Shown here: one piece after another, positions 1 to 8,416 of the stretch
Numbering within the stretch: position 1 is the stretch's first letter
Layout: every line of letters begins with the position of its first letter
IMG/VR virus record: IMGVR_UViG_3300012363_000014
Coordinates: 1-33,704 of that record
Origin: a virus
DNA length: 33,704 nt
Direction: 5' to 3' (one strand)
Notes under the pieces: model-generated
Told to the model about the DNA's origin: nothing
The model's input: the letters and a program-made list of their open reading frames with translations, nothing else
Database searches by the model: none
Position numbers and translations under genes: made by a program

Positions 1-218
1 ACTGGTGCGACAGCATCGCTTCCGGGTGTGCCGCGCTCCGGCGCTCCTGCGGTACCGTTGCTGTCCGACTTACGGCCTCTCCGATCGGTCCGTCGTCCAG
101 CCAACTCTTCTCCGCCATTGAGGCCCTCCTCCGCCTTGATCGCTGCTGTTGAGGTGCTCAGTATCGCACCTGGTTCGAATCCCGGGATCTTAAATCCCGG
201 CGGCAACCTAACCGTCAT
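1..218 (-). CDS. Truncated 3' end: unknown protein in head operon
   Basis: An open frame starts with ATG at 218 and runs off the left edge without a stop, giving 72 visible residues. The ATG overlaps the stop of the metallopeptidase-like gene by four bases (ATGA), and a GGGG purine run lies about 6 nt upstream, so this looks like the next gene of the leftward head operon. The visible protein begins MTVRLPPGFKIPGFEPGA and becomes polar, rich in G, E, R and T. No domain is recognisable. By position it could be a scaffold, protease or capsid-related protein, but that is inference only. Confidence 0.6.
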   Translation of the reverse strand, partial: MTVRLPPGFKIPGFEPGAILSTSTAAIKAEEGLNGGEELAGRRTDRRGRKSDSNGTAGAPERGTPGSDAVAP

Positions 219-3200
219 TTCGTTCCCCTTAGTTTCGTACCCGTACGCAATGCTTGTCGTCTCGAAGCTTGCGTCGCAGCTGACCGTGCAATTAGTCTCC
301 TAATTGCGGAATCGCGGTCATTAATCGCCTTGCGAACCGCCGCACGCACGCCACTTCGCTGGGCCCTAGCGATCTCTTTATCCCAACGCGCAACTAGATC
401 TCGATAGGCAACGGTGTTCGTGATATCGATCTTACGTTGCGGTTCGGGTGTCGGTTGCGGCTCCGGCGACTGCGGCTGGTTGTACGGATATTCATACCCG
501 GCATCCTTCGTCCCGCCGATATACTTACCGTATCCCTCAGCCGGACCGCGCGGATACTCCTTCATCGAGTACTCAGACCAAAGCTCGGCAAGTAGCTCCG
601 CTGGGTGCGATGCTCCGTACTCCGATACCTGCGATTTTATCGCTTCTTTAACGTCGCTACCCTCAAACCAACGATTCAGACCGCCGGCCGGAGAGACGCC
701 TCCGCCCGGTGTCGAGTACGAAAGATTCGGAGGTTGAACGCCGAGAAGCTCGCCGATCTTGTCCCAGAATGACTGATTTAGCGGGACGCTATCCTGTCCG
801 AGATGGTTCGCGATCTTGTGACCGACCTCGTGAGCAAATACCTGGTCGTGGAATTGGAATGTATGATCGGCCCCGGACCACCAGCCGCCGAGGTTAAGCT
901 TCGTTTGATATAGCTGCTCGGTCGTAAAGTTCCGCGGGTGGAATACAATCTTGTCGGTACCCTGTTCGGTGTAGGCAGCAACGGAGTCCTTATTTCCGAG
1001 CGCTCCGAAATACGTACGAGCCGGATCGTCGATGACGAACTGGATTCCCTTCATGCTACCGGGAAGCAGCTTCTCCTGACGGTTAGCTGACTCGATAGCC
1101 AGCTGCGTCATCATCGCTTTCTCTTGCGGAGTAACGTTAGAAACGAAGTCCAGCGTCCAGCCCTGTGGCGACCTGAACAACGGATCGGACGTAAGTAGCT
1201 TCGTCATCACGTAGTGCTGACGGCCACTCTTGTCCTTAAAGACGGCTTCGCCCATATTCGTAAAGCGGTCAATTGTACCCGATGTATCCGAGCCCTTAAT
1301 GCGAACCCACTGACCAACGTTGAAGCCCTTCAGCGTCTGCGGACCCTTTTCGGTACCCTCACCGACAGGTCGTAGATTCTCGGCATACGCCGAACGATGC
1401 GTACCGGAAGTTTCGTCAAGGAACGTTACGAACTGACGCGGTCCGGTAACATTATCGACACGTACGACGGTTCCAATATCACCGCGCTTCGCGTCGAAAA
1501 CTTTATCGCCGACCTTGTAATTCTGTACCCGAACCCGCGAACCCTTCAACTGCAAGTTCTCGGCATATGAAGTAGAGGAGAGTCCGTTAGTTATCTTGAA
1601 CTCTACGTACTGACGCGGTCCAGTTCCACGGACGCTAATGACCGTACCAGAGCTTCCGGTGAGCTTGTTAACGACCTCATCGCCGACCTTGAAATCCCGT
1701 ACGGGCGGCTTCGGAACTCGTCCCTCAATGTCGCCGCCTTCGCCCTGCTTGAACTCCTTGCGACTCTGGCGTACGGCCCGCTCAGCTTCGAGACGCTTCG
1801 GGTGTCCCGGCGGATAAAGCTTACGAGCCTCGGTACGCTTCTTTAGCAGCTCGCCGTGACCCTCTTTCGCGATGGTCGGCTGCTGGCCGTACCCAGCGGA
1901 ACGGAGGAACGCTTCGCCGGCCTGCTGCGTTTCCGGGCGTGGATTCTTTGCGAGTGAGTACTCCGCCCATAGCTCAGGAACGATCTCGGAGTTCTTCGAT
2001 CCGGCGTAATGACTTACCGCTGGACCGTTCGGTCGGAGCTTACCGAAGGTCTTAATCCCGGGATATGCTTCGCCAGCAGCATCGTACGCAGCTCCGCGCG
2101 GGTTCGACTTTTCGTCAAGTGCATGACCGATCTCGTGCGCAACTTCGTAATCTACACTATTCGCACCGGTCTTCGGGTGGTAGCCATTCGCCTCGGCCTG
2201 CGCGTGCCATGCTGCGGAATCCTCGGTGAAGATACGAGGGTCGAGCTCCAGCGTCTTAGAAGCAAACGTGTACTTGCCGTTCTCTCCCTGCTTCTCCGCA
2301 AGTCCCGGAGTTATCTTGATCTGCGCAACTCCGGCGAGATCCGGAAGGAGCCTTCGCTGCTTATCCAGCGCAGCATCAAGTCGCTTACGATCCGGCGGAC
2401 TGAGCTGACCGTAATCGATATTCGGTCCGGGAGTTGTGGATGGCGTTTGCGTCGGCGTAGCGGATGCTTCTTGGATCGCCTGAGCTACGGCACGACCTTC
2501 ACGCTTCTCGTAGTGGCCGCTGGCTTGCTGAGCGTTGCGGAAGTCCTGAGGCGTAAACGTATACGAGCCGAGATGGTCCATTCGAGTGACCATCTTGGAG
2601 GCGAAGTCCGGATACGAGTAGACGTTTACGGTCCGGTTCTTCATGTCGACGACCTGGACGACCATCAGTGCGGCCTTGCCGGTACCGGCGATGGCACGGT
2701 ACTTACGGTCGATCTCCTCTTTCTTGATCGCCGTCTTCTGGCTCTTAGCGTTGACGTTCAGCGTCTTTAGCTCGCCACCGTAGAGATCATCGAGGTCGAA
2801 GTCCAGCGGGGTGTTCCGGGGACCGCCTTCGGCATGCGAGACAATCTGGTACGGTCCGCCGAACTTATTCACGATAAGGTGCGAACCCTTGTCCGCGAAC
2901 AACGACTCAAACGTATCACCGATCTCGCTTTTTCCCATCGCGTGACCGGTCTCAGGGTGAACGAAGTCCGACGGCGTCGTTACCTGGCGCAACCGCTTAT
3001 CGGTCGGCTCTACCGCGAAGCTAGCGTTGTGAACTACCTTACGAGGAAGCTCACGGGCCTCCTGCTGGGACAGCAACGCCGCCTGAGCTTCCACGCCAAG
3101 TCCGCCCTGCGTGAAATGCACTCGACCTTCGAGCAGGTCCTGAGCTGCCTCCTGTGCATCCGCAATGATGTCGGCGGCATCCTCCGCCTGGTCGCCACTG

Positions 3201-3301
3201 GCAATACCCTTCGTCGAAAAACGCCCGTGGAACCCGCGCGGGTGCAATGCCTCCGTATAGTCAGCACCAGCGTCGGGGTTAACGAGATCGACAAGGGTCA
3301 C
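215..3301 (-). CDS. Large virion-associated protein with two HExxH metallopeptidase-like domains and KOW/SH3-like repeats
   Basis: This 1028-residue protein starts at GTG 3301, overlapping the upstream stop as GTGA. Near residues 20-32 is a HPRGFHGRFSTKG stretch, like the RGRF segment found in many actinophage head proteins. Residues about 300-470 hold HEIGH (389-393) followed by ELWAEYS (443-449). Residues about 720-930 hold HEVGH (824-828) followed by AELWSEYS (905-912). The two regions look like copies of one zinc peptidase fold, with the late Glu as a possible third ligand. Between them, about 536-703, lie three repeats starting FKVGDEV, YKVGDKV and FNVGQWV that resemble KOW/SH3-like modules. 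The C-terminus is basic. Its place after the Mu F-like gene suggests a protein packaged in or on the virion, perhaps a maturation or injected protease. The function is not proven. Confidence 0.7.
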   Translation of the reverse strand: MTLVDLVNPDAGADYTEALHPRGFHGRFSTKGIASGDQAEDAADIIADAQEAAQDLLEGRVHFTQGGLGVEAQAALLSQQEARELPRKVVHNASFAVEPTDKRLRQVTTPSDFVHPETGHAMGKSEIGDTFESLFADKGSHLIVNKFGGPYQIVSHAEGGPRNTPLDFDLDDLYGGELKTLNVNAKSQKTAIKKEEIDRKYRAIAGTGKAALMVVQVVDMKNRTVNVYSYPDFASKMVTRMDHLGSYTFTPQDFRNAQQASGHYEKREGRAVAQAIQEASATPTQTPSTTPGPNIDYGQLSPPDRKRLDAALDKQRRLLPDLAGVAQIKITPGLAEKQGENGKYTFASKTLELDPRIFTEDSAAWHAQAEANGYHPKTGANSVDYEVAHEIGHALDEKSNPRGAAYDAAGEAYPGIKTFGKLRPNGPAVSHYAGSKNSEIVPELWAEYSLAKNPRPETQQAGEAFLRSAGYGQQPTIAKEGHGELLKKRTEARKLYPPGHPKRLEAERAVRQSRKEFKQGEGGDIEGRVPKPPVRDFKVGDEVVNKLTGSSGTVISVRGTGPRQYVEFKITNGLSSTSYAENLQLKGSRVRVQNYKVGDKVFDAKRGDIGTVVRVDNVTGPRQFVTFLDETSGTHRSAYAENLRPVGEGTEKGPQTLKGFNVGQWVRIKGSDTSGTIDRFTNMGEAVFKDKSGRQHYVMTKLLTSDPLFRSPQGWTLDFVSNVTPQEKAMMTQLAIESANRQEKLLPGSMKGIQFVIDDPARTYFGALGNKDSVAAYTEQGTDKIVFHPRNFTTEQLYQTKLNLGGWWSGADHTFQFHDQVFAHEVGHKIANHLGQDSVPLNQSFWDKIGELLGVQPPNLSYSTPGGGVSPAGGLNRWFEGSDVKEAIKSQVSEYGASHPAELLAELWSEYSMKEYPRGPAEGYGKYIGGTKDAGYEYPYNQPQSPEPQPTPEPQRKIDITNTVAYRDLVARWDKEIARAQRSGVRAAVRKAINDRDSAIRRLIARSAATQASRRQALRTGTKLRGTK

Positions 3302-4122
3302 TCGGCGGCCCCAGCGGGGATCAGATACGGAACGCCATTGCGCAATTCAATCGTCATATCCCCGGGCTCCTCGGCTCCAGCTTCAGCTGGCTTCTCTTGT
3401 AGCTCGCCTTCCTTCCACTGGAAGCGCTTGTCAAAGCTGAACTTGATCGGCGGTTCGGGCTTGGCTAGCTCGATAGCGTTGCGGTGCGGCGGTCCGGCCT
3501 TGCACCGGCAGTTGACGTGAACGACACCGGGCCAGCCGATCCTTGGCGGCTTCGATGCGGAGAAGTTCTTTCCGTTAGCATCGCGACATTCCTGCGTTGT
3601 CTTACCGTCAAGCTTCGCATACCAGCCAAGTGTCGGTCCGTACTTCTCGGCCAGACGATCGATCTCGTTCGCCGCACGCATCCGCAAACCGTCGGCCTCG
3701 ACGTGCTGGTTAAAGTAACGCAATTCCGTCCTAGCTGCCGCTTGCATCCCGGCTATTCCGCCGGCATTATACGCTTGCAGCAAACGGTTAAAGCACAGGA
3801 TCAAGTAGGCGGCTCGACGCATCTCATTCAACTTCGTAACGTACTGCTGAGCGGTACCACCTTCAACCGGTTCCGGCGGCATACTCTCGAGTATTCGCAG
3901 CGCAGCTGCTAGCGCCGCTTTGTCGCGTTGCGCAAACTTACGGCTCACGAACAGGTAGGTCAACGGAATAAACGCAAGCAATGGCGACGGTGCGGCGGCC
4001 AGAATCGCAGCGATCGCAGCAACGAGCTGTGACGTAACTTGAAGCAGCGCACCAGTTGGCGGCGGAGCCGTAGGAGGTAGCCGTCGCTTCCGCTTCTTCT
4101 TAGCTTGAGGCGGGTTAGTCAC
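3298..4122 (-). CDS. Mu F-like minor head protein (head morphogenesis)
   Basis: This 274-residue protein carries the hallmark C-terminal pattern of Mu gpF-like head morphogenesis proteins. LDGKTTQECRDANGK comes first, then a proline-rich stretch and VVHVNCRCKAGP, which is the D-x-x-T...C...NG...H-x-x-CRC signature. In this family the protein sits at the portal and helps assemble the capsid. The N-terminus is Lys/Arg-rich and followed by a hydrophobic stretch (about residues 25-60). The start is GTG 4122, with an AAGGAGG ribosome binding site that is part of a duplicated junction sequence. The gene probably once followed the portal gene directly, before the glycoside hydrolase gene came between them. 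Confidence 0.85.
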   Translation of the reverse strand: MTNPPQAKKKRKRRLPPTAPPPTGALLQVTSQLVAAIAAILAAAPSPLLAFIPLTYLFVSRKFAQRDKAALAAALRILESMPPEPVEGGTAQQYVTKLNEMRRAAYLILCFNRLLQAYNAGGIAGMQAAARTELRYFNQHVEADGLRMRAANEIDRLAEKYGPTLGWYAKLDGKTTQECRDANGKNFSASKPPRIGWPGVVHVNCRCKAGPPHRNAIELAKPEPPIKFSFDKRFQWKEGELQEKPAEAGAEEPGDMTIELRNGVPYLIPAGAAE

Positions 4123-4137
4123 TGGTTACCTCCTTGC
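4119..4137 (-). repeat. Direct repeat copy 1: junction and RBS duplicated around the GH16 gene
   Basis: On the minus strand this reads GCAAGGAGGTAACCAGTGA, identical over 19 nt to 4944-4962. Taking in 4115-4118 and 4940-4943, 22 of 23 positions match. It contains the ribosome binding site and GTG start of the Mu F-like gene. Confidence 0.85.
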
Positions 4138-4152
4138 GCTCGGATCTAAGCG

Positions 4153-4947
4153 TCACCCTGAAGTGACGGTGAGAACTCCGACCCCCATTGCCGCGTTCGG
4201 AACGATCGGGCCGCCCACTGTATTGCTCGCCCCGTAGTCGTTGATGACGTACATCGGGTCGGTAACAATCGGTACCCCGATGGACTTGCACGGCGACGAG
4301 CACGACTGCTTGACCAGGCCGACCTGGCTGTCGTTGAAGCTGAAGGTGATCGATGTAGCCGTCCAGTGGACGCTGTAGGTATTCCAGGCATTGCAGACAA
4401 ACGCGGTAATCTTACCGCCCACCTGCGCACTCTGCCCGGAGGCATTCAGGTAATGGTAGTGCCAGTAGGCAGCTCCGGCTCCAGCGATGCCCCCGCTGAG
4501 CCCTTCCACGAGGTCAATCTCGCCATGCGCGGGCCAGGAGCCGACCGTTCCGTCCATCCAGAACGCTGGCCAGTTCTCGATCTGGCCGGATGCGTTGCAC
4601 GGGAGCAAGACGTTCTCGTAGACCGTGACGGGCGGCGTCCAGGTCTCGTTCCCCTGGGTATTCATTGCCCCGGAAAGCGTGGCACCGGAGTTCATGGCTA
4701 GGAAGACGCGGACAACCTCGACATCGCCTATTAGGACGCCGGCGAAGGATACCTGCGCCGGGTCGAAGCTGACCGAATACTGGTTCGGGTGCTGAACAGT
4801 GTTGCAGCCGTTCTGCTCCTGGTAGGTCGGACACCAGACCACTCCGCCGTACGTGAACGGAGCTGGAACTGATGCGTGCGCCGCTGGAATGGCGGCCCCA
4901 GCCAGCGCGATCGCTAGTGCAATAGCTAGCACTATCTTCTTAATCAC
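4153..4947 (-). CDS. Secreted GH16-type glycoside hydrolase (glucanase-like)
   Basis: This 264-residue protein begins with a clear signal peptide: MIKK, a long Ala/Leu/Ile core, then a predicted cleavage near AHA-S at about residue 26. It carries the family 16 catalytic signature GEIDLVEG, in which E143, D145 and E148 fit the E-x-D-x-x-E pattern (nucleophile first Glu, acid/base last). Typical GH16 context surrounds it: NWPAFWMDG before, and YSVHWTATSITFSFND after. Family members cut beta-glucans, agars, carrageenans or related polysaccharides; the substrate cannot be read here. It starts at GTG 4947 (GTGA overlap with the portal stop, AAGGAGG site). A secreted enzyme between portal and Mu F-like genes is out of place, and a 23-bp direct repeat brackets it, so it looks like an inserted accessory gene (moron). 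Confidence 0.85.
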   Translation of the reverse strand: MIKKIVLAIALAIALAGAAIPAAHASVPAPFTYGGVVWCPTYQEQNGCNTVQHPNQYSVSFDPAQVSFAGVLIGDVEVVRVFLAMNSGATLSGAMNTQGNETWTPPVTVYENVLLPCNASGQIENWPAFWMDGTVGSWPAHGEIDLVEGLSGGIAGAGAAYWHYHYLNASGQSAQVGGKITAFVCNAWNTYSVHWTATSITFSFNDSQVGLVKQSCSSPCKSIGVPIVTDPMYVINDYGASNTVGGPIVPNAAMGVGVLTVTSG

Positions 4948-4962
4948 TGGTTACCTCCTTGC
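4944..4962 (-). repeat. Direct repeat copy 2: end of portal gene and RBS
   Basis: This is the other copy of the 19-nt repeat. Here it encodes the last residues of the portal protein (QGGNQ, stop) and also serves as the ribosome binding site and GTG start of the GH16 gene. Confidence 0.85.
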
Positions 4963-6500
4963 TGTGCTTGCAGCTGCTTTCCAGCGAGCCCGGAAGCAGC
5001 TTGCGTTGCTCCGGCGATCTTCGCTGCACCTTGTGCCGCTGGCTGAGCTCCTTGCCGAGATAGCTCGGCGGCCAGCGCGGCACGCATCTTCGCTCCCTTC
5101 GCGATAACGTCCTGAACTTGTGCCGTTGGCAAGTCGAGAACCTGTCCCGTCTTAACCGCAAGTAGATCAACGTACTCGTCGGCGACTTTTAGCTGCGGTG
5201 CCACCGCCATCTGAGTGAACGCCGTGACAATCTGTTGCGTATCCCCCTGCGTCAGCGGCGAAGCATGAAGCTGCGGGACCCGGGCATCCGCACCCCGGTT
5301 CAGCACGATCAACGGTGCAATAACGTTTCTCGTATACGAGGCACACATTTCCCGGACAGTAGCCGTACGGGCCTGCAGGAAGAACTGCGACTGCGATTCC
5401 GAAAGGGCGTACGAGCCACGACCCAGCGCAGCTGCTGCGGGCAAGCGAAGGAATCCGGCGAGCACGGACTGGGTCTGGTACGACGCAAGAAAGTCGATTG
5501 CGTCCTTGTACTCCGCACCGCCACTGACTCCGGACGAAATGACGTCGAATAGCTTCTGTCCCGCAGGCGGACGAATGAAGCCACCGACGCCGGAACCCTT
5601 CATCTGGGCGATCGTTGACGCAATTGCGTCGGCCGATGGCTGGTCCGGACCGTATGCCGCGATCCGAGGCGTTGCCATCAGCTCGAGGAACTGGAACCAG
5701 AGAAAGAGTATCTTGAGCTTCTGCTTATACGCCCAGTAAACGACATCCATGTCGCTGGCACCGATCAGCGGATTCCGATACTGACCGTGAATGTACACGA
5801 ACGAGCGCATCGCGGGAATGTCCAGGTACCCGGTGAAGTTCGATCCGCCCGGTGCGGCGTTCTGCTTCTGCGGTGATGTACCGAACCACCAAGCCCGTTG
5901 ACGGAAGCCGTCAAAGTCGGCCGTCCGTTCGTTCCGCTTTACGTCACACGTTGACGCTGGTCGCCAGGCAAGCTTCGTAAGCTTAACCTTGTTCGGTCCG
6001 CCCTCCAGGTCCCACTTCTTCTCGAAGAAGGTCTTGCGGTAGATACACGCCTGTGCCATCAACGCAATGACCTGGTCGAACCCGGGATCGGTTCCGTTGG
6101 CACCCGGCGGACTCATCAGCTGCTCGTTAGCGAGTTCCGCCTCCCCCGTGTCACCCTTCACACCGTCAATCGTATACGTGGTGCTAACCAGCGGGAGGAT
6201 TAGCGCCTCGGAACACGACTGAGCGTCACCGTCACGGCGCAACATCTCGTCAATGTCCCGGGCACGCCACTCGCCAATCTCGAAGACATCGCCGCCGGTG
6301 AACGCCGCGAAGAGACGAGTGTAGAAGTCGAACTGCGTACCAATCTCAGTACCGAGGAGCTGACGCTTCTGCTTCGGCGTAAGCTGCGGAAGCTTCAGCC
6401 CACTAATGTCGCCCTTCTTGGCCGCCGCCTCCGTAGAGACGTTTCCGCCGGCCGCAGCGTAACCGTTAGAAGAGGCTTTAGGAGGCACTAGGAAATCCAA
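4944..6500 (-). CDS. Portal protein, Mu gp29-like (DUF935 type)
   Basis: About 518 residues, the usual size for a phage portal, the dodecameric ring at the head vertex through which DNA is packaged. The best evidence is the segment with GSYALSESQSQFF followed by a helix and an NVIAPLIVLNRG-like stretch. This matches the conserved C-terminal part of DUF935/gp29 portals. Position between the large terminase and the Mu F-like gene also fits. The C-terminal tail is Ala/Gln-rich and low in complexity. The start is uncertain: TTG 6500 overlaps the terminase by 13 nt, while GTG 6488 would give a TAGTG overlap. Neither has a strong ribosome binding site, so translation is probably coupled. Confidence 0.85.
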   Translation of the reverse strand: MDFLVPPKASSNGYAAAGGNVSTEAAAKKGDISGLKLPQLTPKQKRQLLGTEIGTQFDFYTRLFAAFTGGDVFEIGEWRARDIDEMLRRDGDAQSCSEALILPLVSTTYTIDGVKGDTGEAELANEQLMSPPGANGTDPGFDQVIALMAQACIYRKTFFEKKWDLEGGPNKVKLTKLAWRPASTCDVKRNERTADFDGFRQRAWWFGTSPQKQNAAPGGSNFTGYLDIPAMRSFVYIHGQYRNPLIGASDMDVVYWAYKQKLKILFLWFQFLELMATPRIAAYGPDQPSADAIASTIAQMKGSGVGGFIRPPAGQKLFDVISSGVSGGAEYKDAIDFLASYQTQSVLAGFLRLPAAAALGRGSYALSESQSQFFLQARTATVREMCASYTRNVIAPLIVLNRGADARVPQLHASPLTQGDTQQIVTAFTQMAVAPQLKVADEYVDLLAVKTGQVLDLPTAQVQDVIAKGAKMRAALAAELSRQGAQPAAQGAAKIAGATQAASGLAGKQLQAQQGGNQ

Positions 6501-8320
6501 TCGACGTCAACTGAGAATGGATCCTCTACGTTGAGCTCGTCGTAACCGAAGATGTGCGAATTCGGACGAACTCCGAGTTCGCCTTGCAGCTGGTGTGCGC
6601 GTTCCCGTCGCTGACGCTTCGTAAACGCCGGTGTGACTGGTGCAAGCTCCGGCGACTTATCGCTATCAACGTATGCCCATTCGTCGACCGAATCTTCCGT
6701 GATACCGTAGCCGTGAATTCGTGCCTTCGAGACTGACGATGAATCCGGCCAGAACGTCATAACAACGGCGTCGCCACAGTCCGGACTGCGCCTCAGCCGC
6801 TTACTGACATCGTCTTTCGGCTCAACCTGGATCACGGCACCGGTCTTGACGTTCCATGTCGGACACGTAAGATCGGCCTTAAGGTCCTCGTCCGGCGGAA
6901 TGCACAAGTTGTCCGGACCGTTTACGGGATCAAGCAACTCCCTCAGGTGCCAGTACGCCGCCGATCGCTTGTTCGCGAACGTAAATTCACCGGTTGCGTC
7001 ACGCATTCCGTCAGCGCTGGACGCACCAACGTACGGAATCACGGAGAGCTGAAGTCTCCTGATCCGGTTAACGATCGGAGCGCCCATTCCGGTACCGTCA
7101 ATGCAGGCGGACGACCCGGCATTAGCTCGCAACCGACCGACAATCCGTTCAGTAGTGGTCTCCGTGTCTTGCAGGGCACTGCGATTCAACGACATAACTA
7201 CGGGGCCGCGACGCAGCGGCATAACCGTTTCGTCCTTCCCGGTATCGGCAATGTCGCAACCGACAATTAGCCGACCATCCGGCTGCGGTCTCCCGGAGGC
7301 TTCCCACTCCTTCCAGCGACGCATTGCTCGTTCGACCCACGAGAGTGGAATCAGGCCTTCGCTCCCCTCCTCCGGAGGCCTTCCTCGAACCTTACTCCAC
7401 CACAATGCGGGCTCGCGCCAGCGCGGGTTACCGTCCTCATCAACGAAGCGCTCAACGTTCCAGCGCTTCATTCGCTCATAGACCCACTCCGGGTCCAGCA
7501 ATGCGGCACGCCATTCGGCTCGGACCAGCGGGGAAAACTCCTTGACGCTATTGTCAGCGAACGGTATTCCGTGGTCCCGCATGTACTGCATCAGCTCGGG
7601 GAATCGAGAGACGGCCGCACGAGTAAAGTTCGGCGTTAGCAGACCGTCAATCGTTACAACGTTCCAGCCACTACCCGGCTTGAGTACCTGCGCAAATTGG
7701 CTATCTGACGAGTCCGGGTTACCGATCGCCAGCACATGCACCTGACCGGATGCGGCTAGTGTATCCACGGCCAGCCAGAGTTCCGCCGGAACTCCGTCCG
7801 CCTCTTCGATGACGATAAGCATGAACTTTGCGTGAACACCCTGGAACGCTGCAACTTCCTTGGGCCTTCTACCGAAGGCCACCAGCTCGTCGCCAATGTG
7901 CCATTGCGGATAACCGCCTCGGGTGATTCGTCCACGCAAACCGGCGAGGGTATGTGCCTTGATCATCTCGCGCCATAGCACCGATTCGACCTGCGCGCTG
8001 GTCGGTGCCGTGCTGACGACGAATGCCGATCCAATCGTGTGCGAGTCGATAAAGTGATCGCACTTCATCCCGGCGAATCGTGACTTACCAGCGGAGTGGC
8101 ACGACGGGACGGCCGTGTAGCGATGCTGTACGATCGAATCGTTGATCATTCGCTGGGACGGGGTGAGCTGCGTTCCTAGCCGGTCCCGGCACCACTTCTC
8201 GAACGTATCCGTAGTGCGTGGCTGGAACATCGAGGCAGCTAGTGCCAGTGGATCCGTCTCTTGCGCGTTCGAGTAGCTCAGCACCATTCCTTTGACTTTC
8301 TCGCGAGCTACTCGTGCCAA
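6488..8320 (-). CDS. terL: Terminase large subunit (packaging ATPase and nuclease)
   Basis: The 610-residue product has the two-domain layout of large terminases. The ATPase part has a Walker A-like loop CHSAGKS (74-80), a Walker B-like strand ending IVIEEAD (169-175), and a GNPDSSDSQ coupling motif (200-208). The C-terminal RNase H-like nuclease has its expected acidic residues at D356 (GCDIADTGKDE), D408 (ACIDGTG) and D514/D517 (SPDCGDA). It powers DNA translocation into the prohead and cuts the concatemer. TTG 8320 is chosen because GGAG sits 6 nt upstream; ATG 8287 is the alternative. The small subunit lies upstream in the same orientation, separated only by an HNH gene on the other strand. 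Confidence 0.93.
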   Translation of the reverse strand: MARVAREKVKGMVLSYSNAQETDPLALAASMFQPRTTDTFEKWCRDRLGTQLTPSQRMINDSIVQHRYTAVPSCHSAGKSRFAGMKCDHFIDSHTIGSAFVVSTAPTSAQVESVLWREMIKAHTLAGLRGRITRGGYPQWHIGDELVAFGRRPKEVAAFQGVHAKFMLIVIEEADGVPAELWLAVDTLAASGQVHVLAIGNPDSSDSQFAQVLKPGSGWNVVTIDGLLTPNFTRAAVSRFPELMQYMRDHGIPFADNSVKEFSPLVRAEWRAALLDPEWVYERMKRWNVERFVDEDGNPRWREPALWWSKVRGRPPEEGSEGLIPLSWVERAMRRWKEWEASGRPQPDGRLIVGCDIADTGKDETVMPLRRGPVVMSLNRSALQDTETTTERIVGRLRANAGSSACIDGTGMGAPIVNRIRRLQLSVIPYVGASSADGMRDATGEFTFANKRSAAYWHLRELLDPVNGPDNLCIPPDEDLKADLTCPTWNVKTGAVIQVEPKDDVSKRLRRSPDCGDAVVMTFWPDSSSVSKARIHGYGITEDSVDEWAYVDSDKSPELAPVTPAFTKRQRRERAHQLQGELGVRPNSHIFGYDELNVEDPFSVDVDWIS

Positions 8321-8380
8321 CGGGGACTCCGTCCGGGGGGAACGGGCGGTTTACAGGGGATAGGTACCCAGCTTATCCAC

Positions 8381-8409
8381 TTGCAAAACGCTAACAAACC
8401 GGATATACT
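8381..8409 (+). promoter_or_regulatory. Promoter for HNH gene (TTGCAA-17-TATACT)
   Basis: A -35 TTGCAA at 8381-8386 and a perfect TATACT at 8404-8409 are 17 nt apart. The predicted transcript would begin at about 8416-8417, essentially on the GTG start of the HNH gene, which implies a leaderless mRNA. Confidence 0.7.
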
Positions 8410-8416
8410 AATTCAT

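Noticed and set aside
166-200. A tRNA gene ending at the T-arm-like sequence
   Set aside because: The T stem has a mismatch and no acceptor, D or anticodon arms can be placed upstream at the right distance.
28-303. 91-aa plus-strand ORF
   Set aside because: It lies antisense to the truncated gene and the end of the 1028-aa gene, has no ribosome site and has shadow-like Ser/Pro/Leu composition.
2009-2770. 253-aa plus-strand ORF
   Set aside because: It is antisense to the metallopeptidase-like gene, rich in Arg and Leu as expected of a shadow frame, and has no initiation signal.
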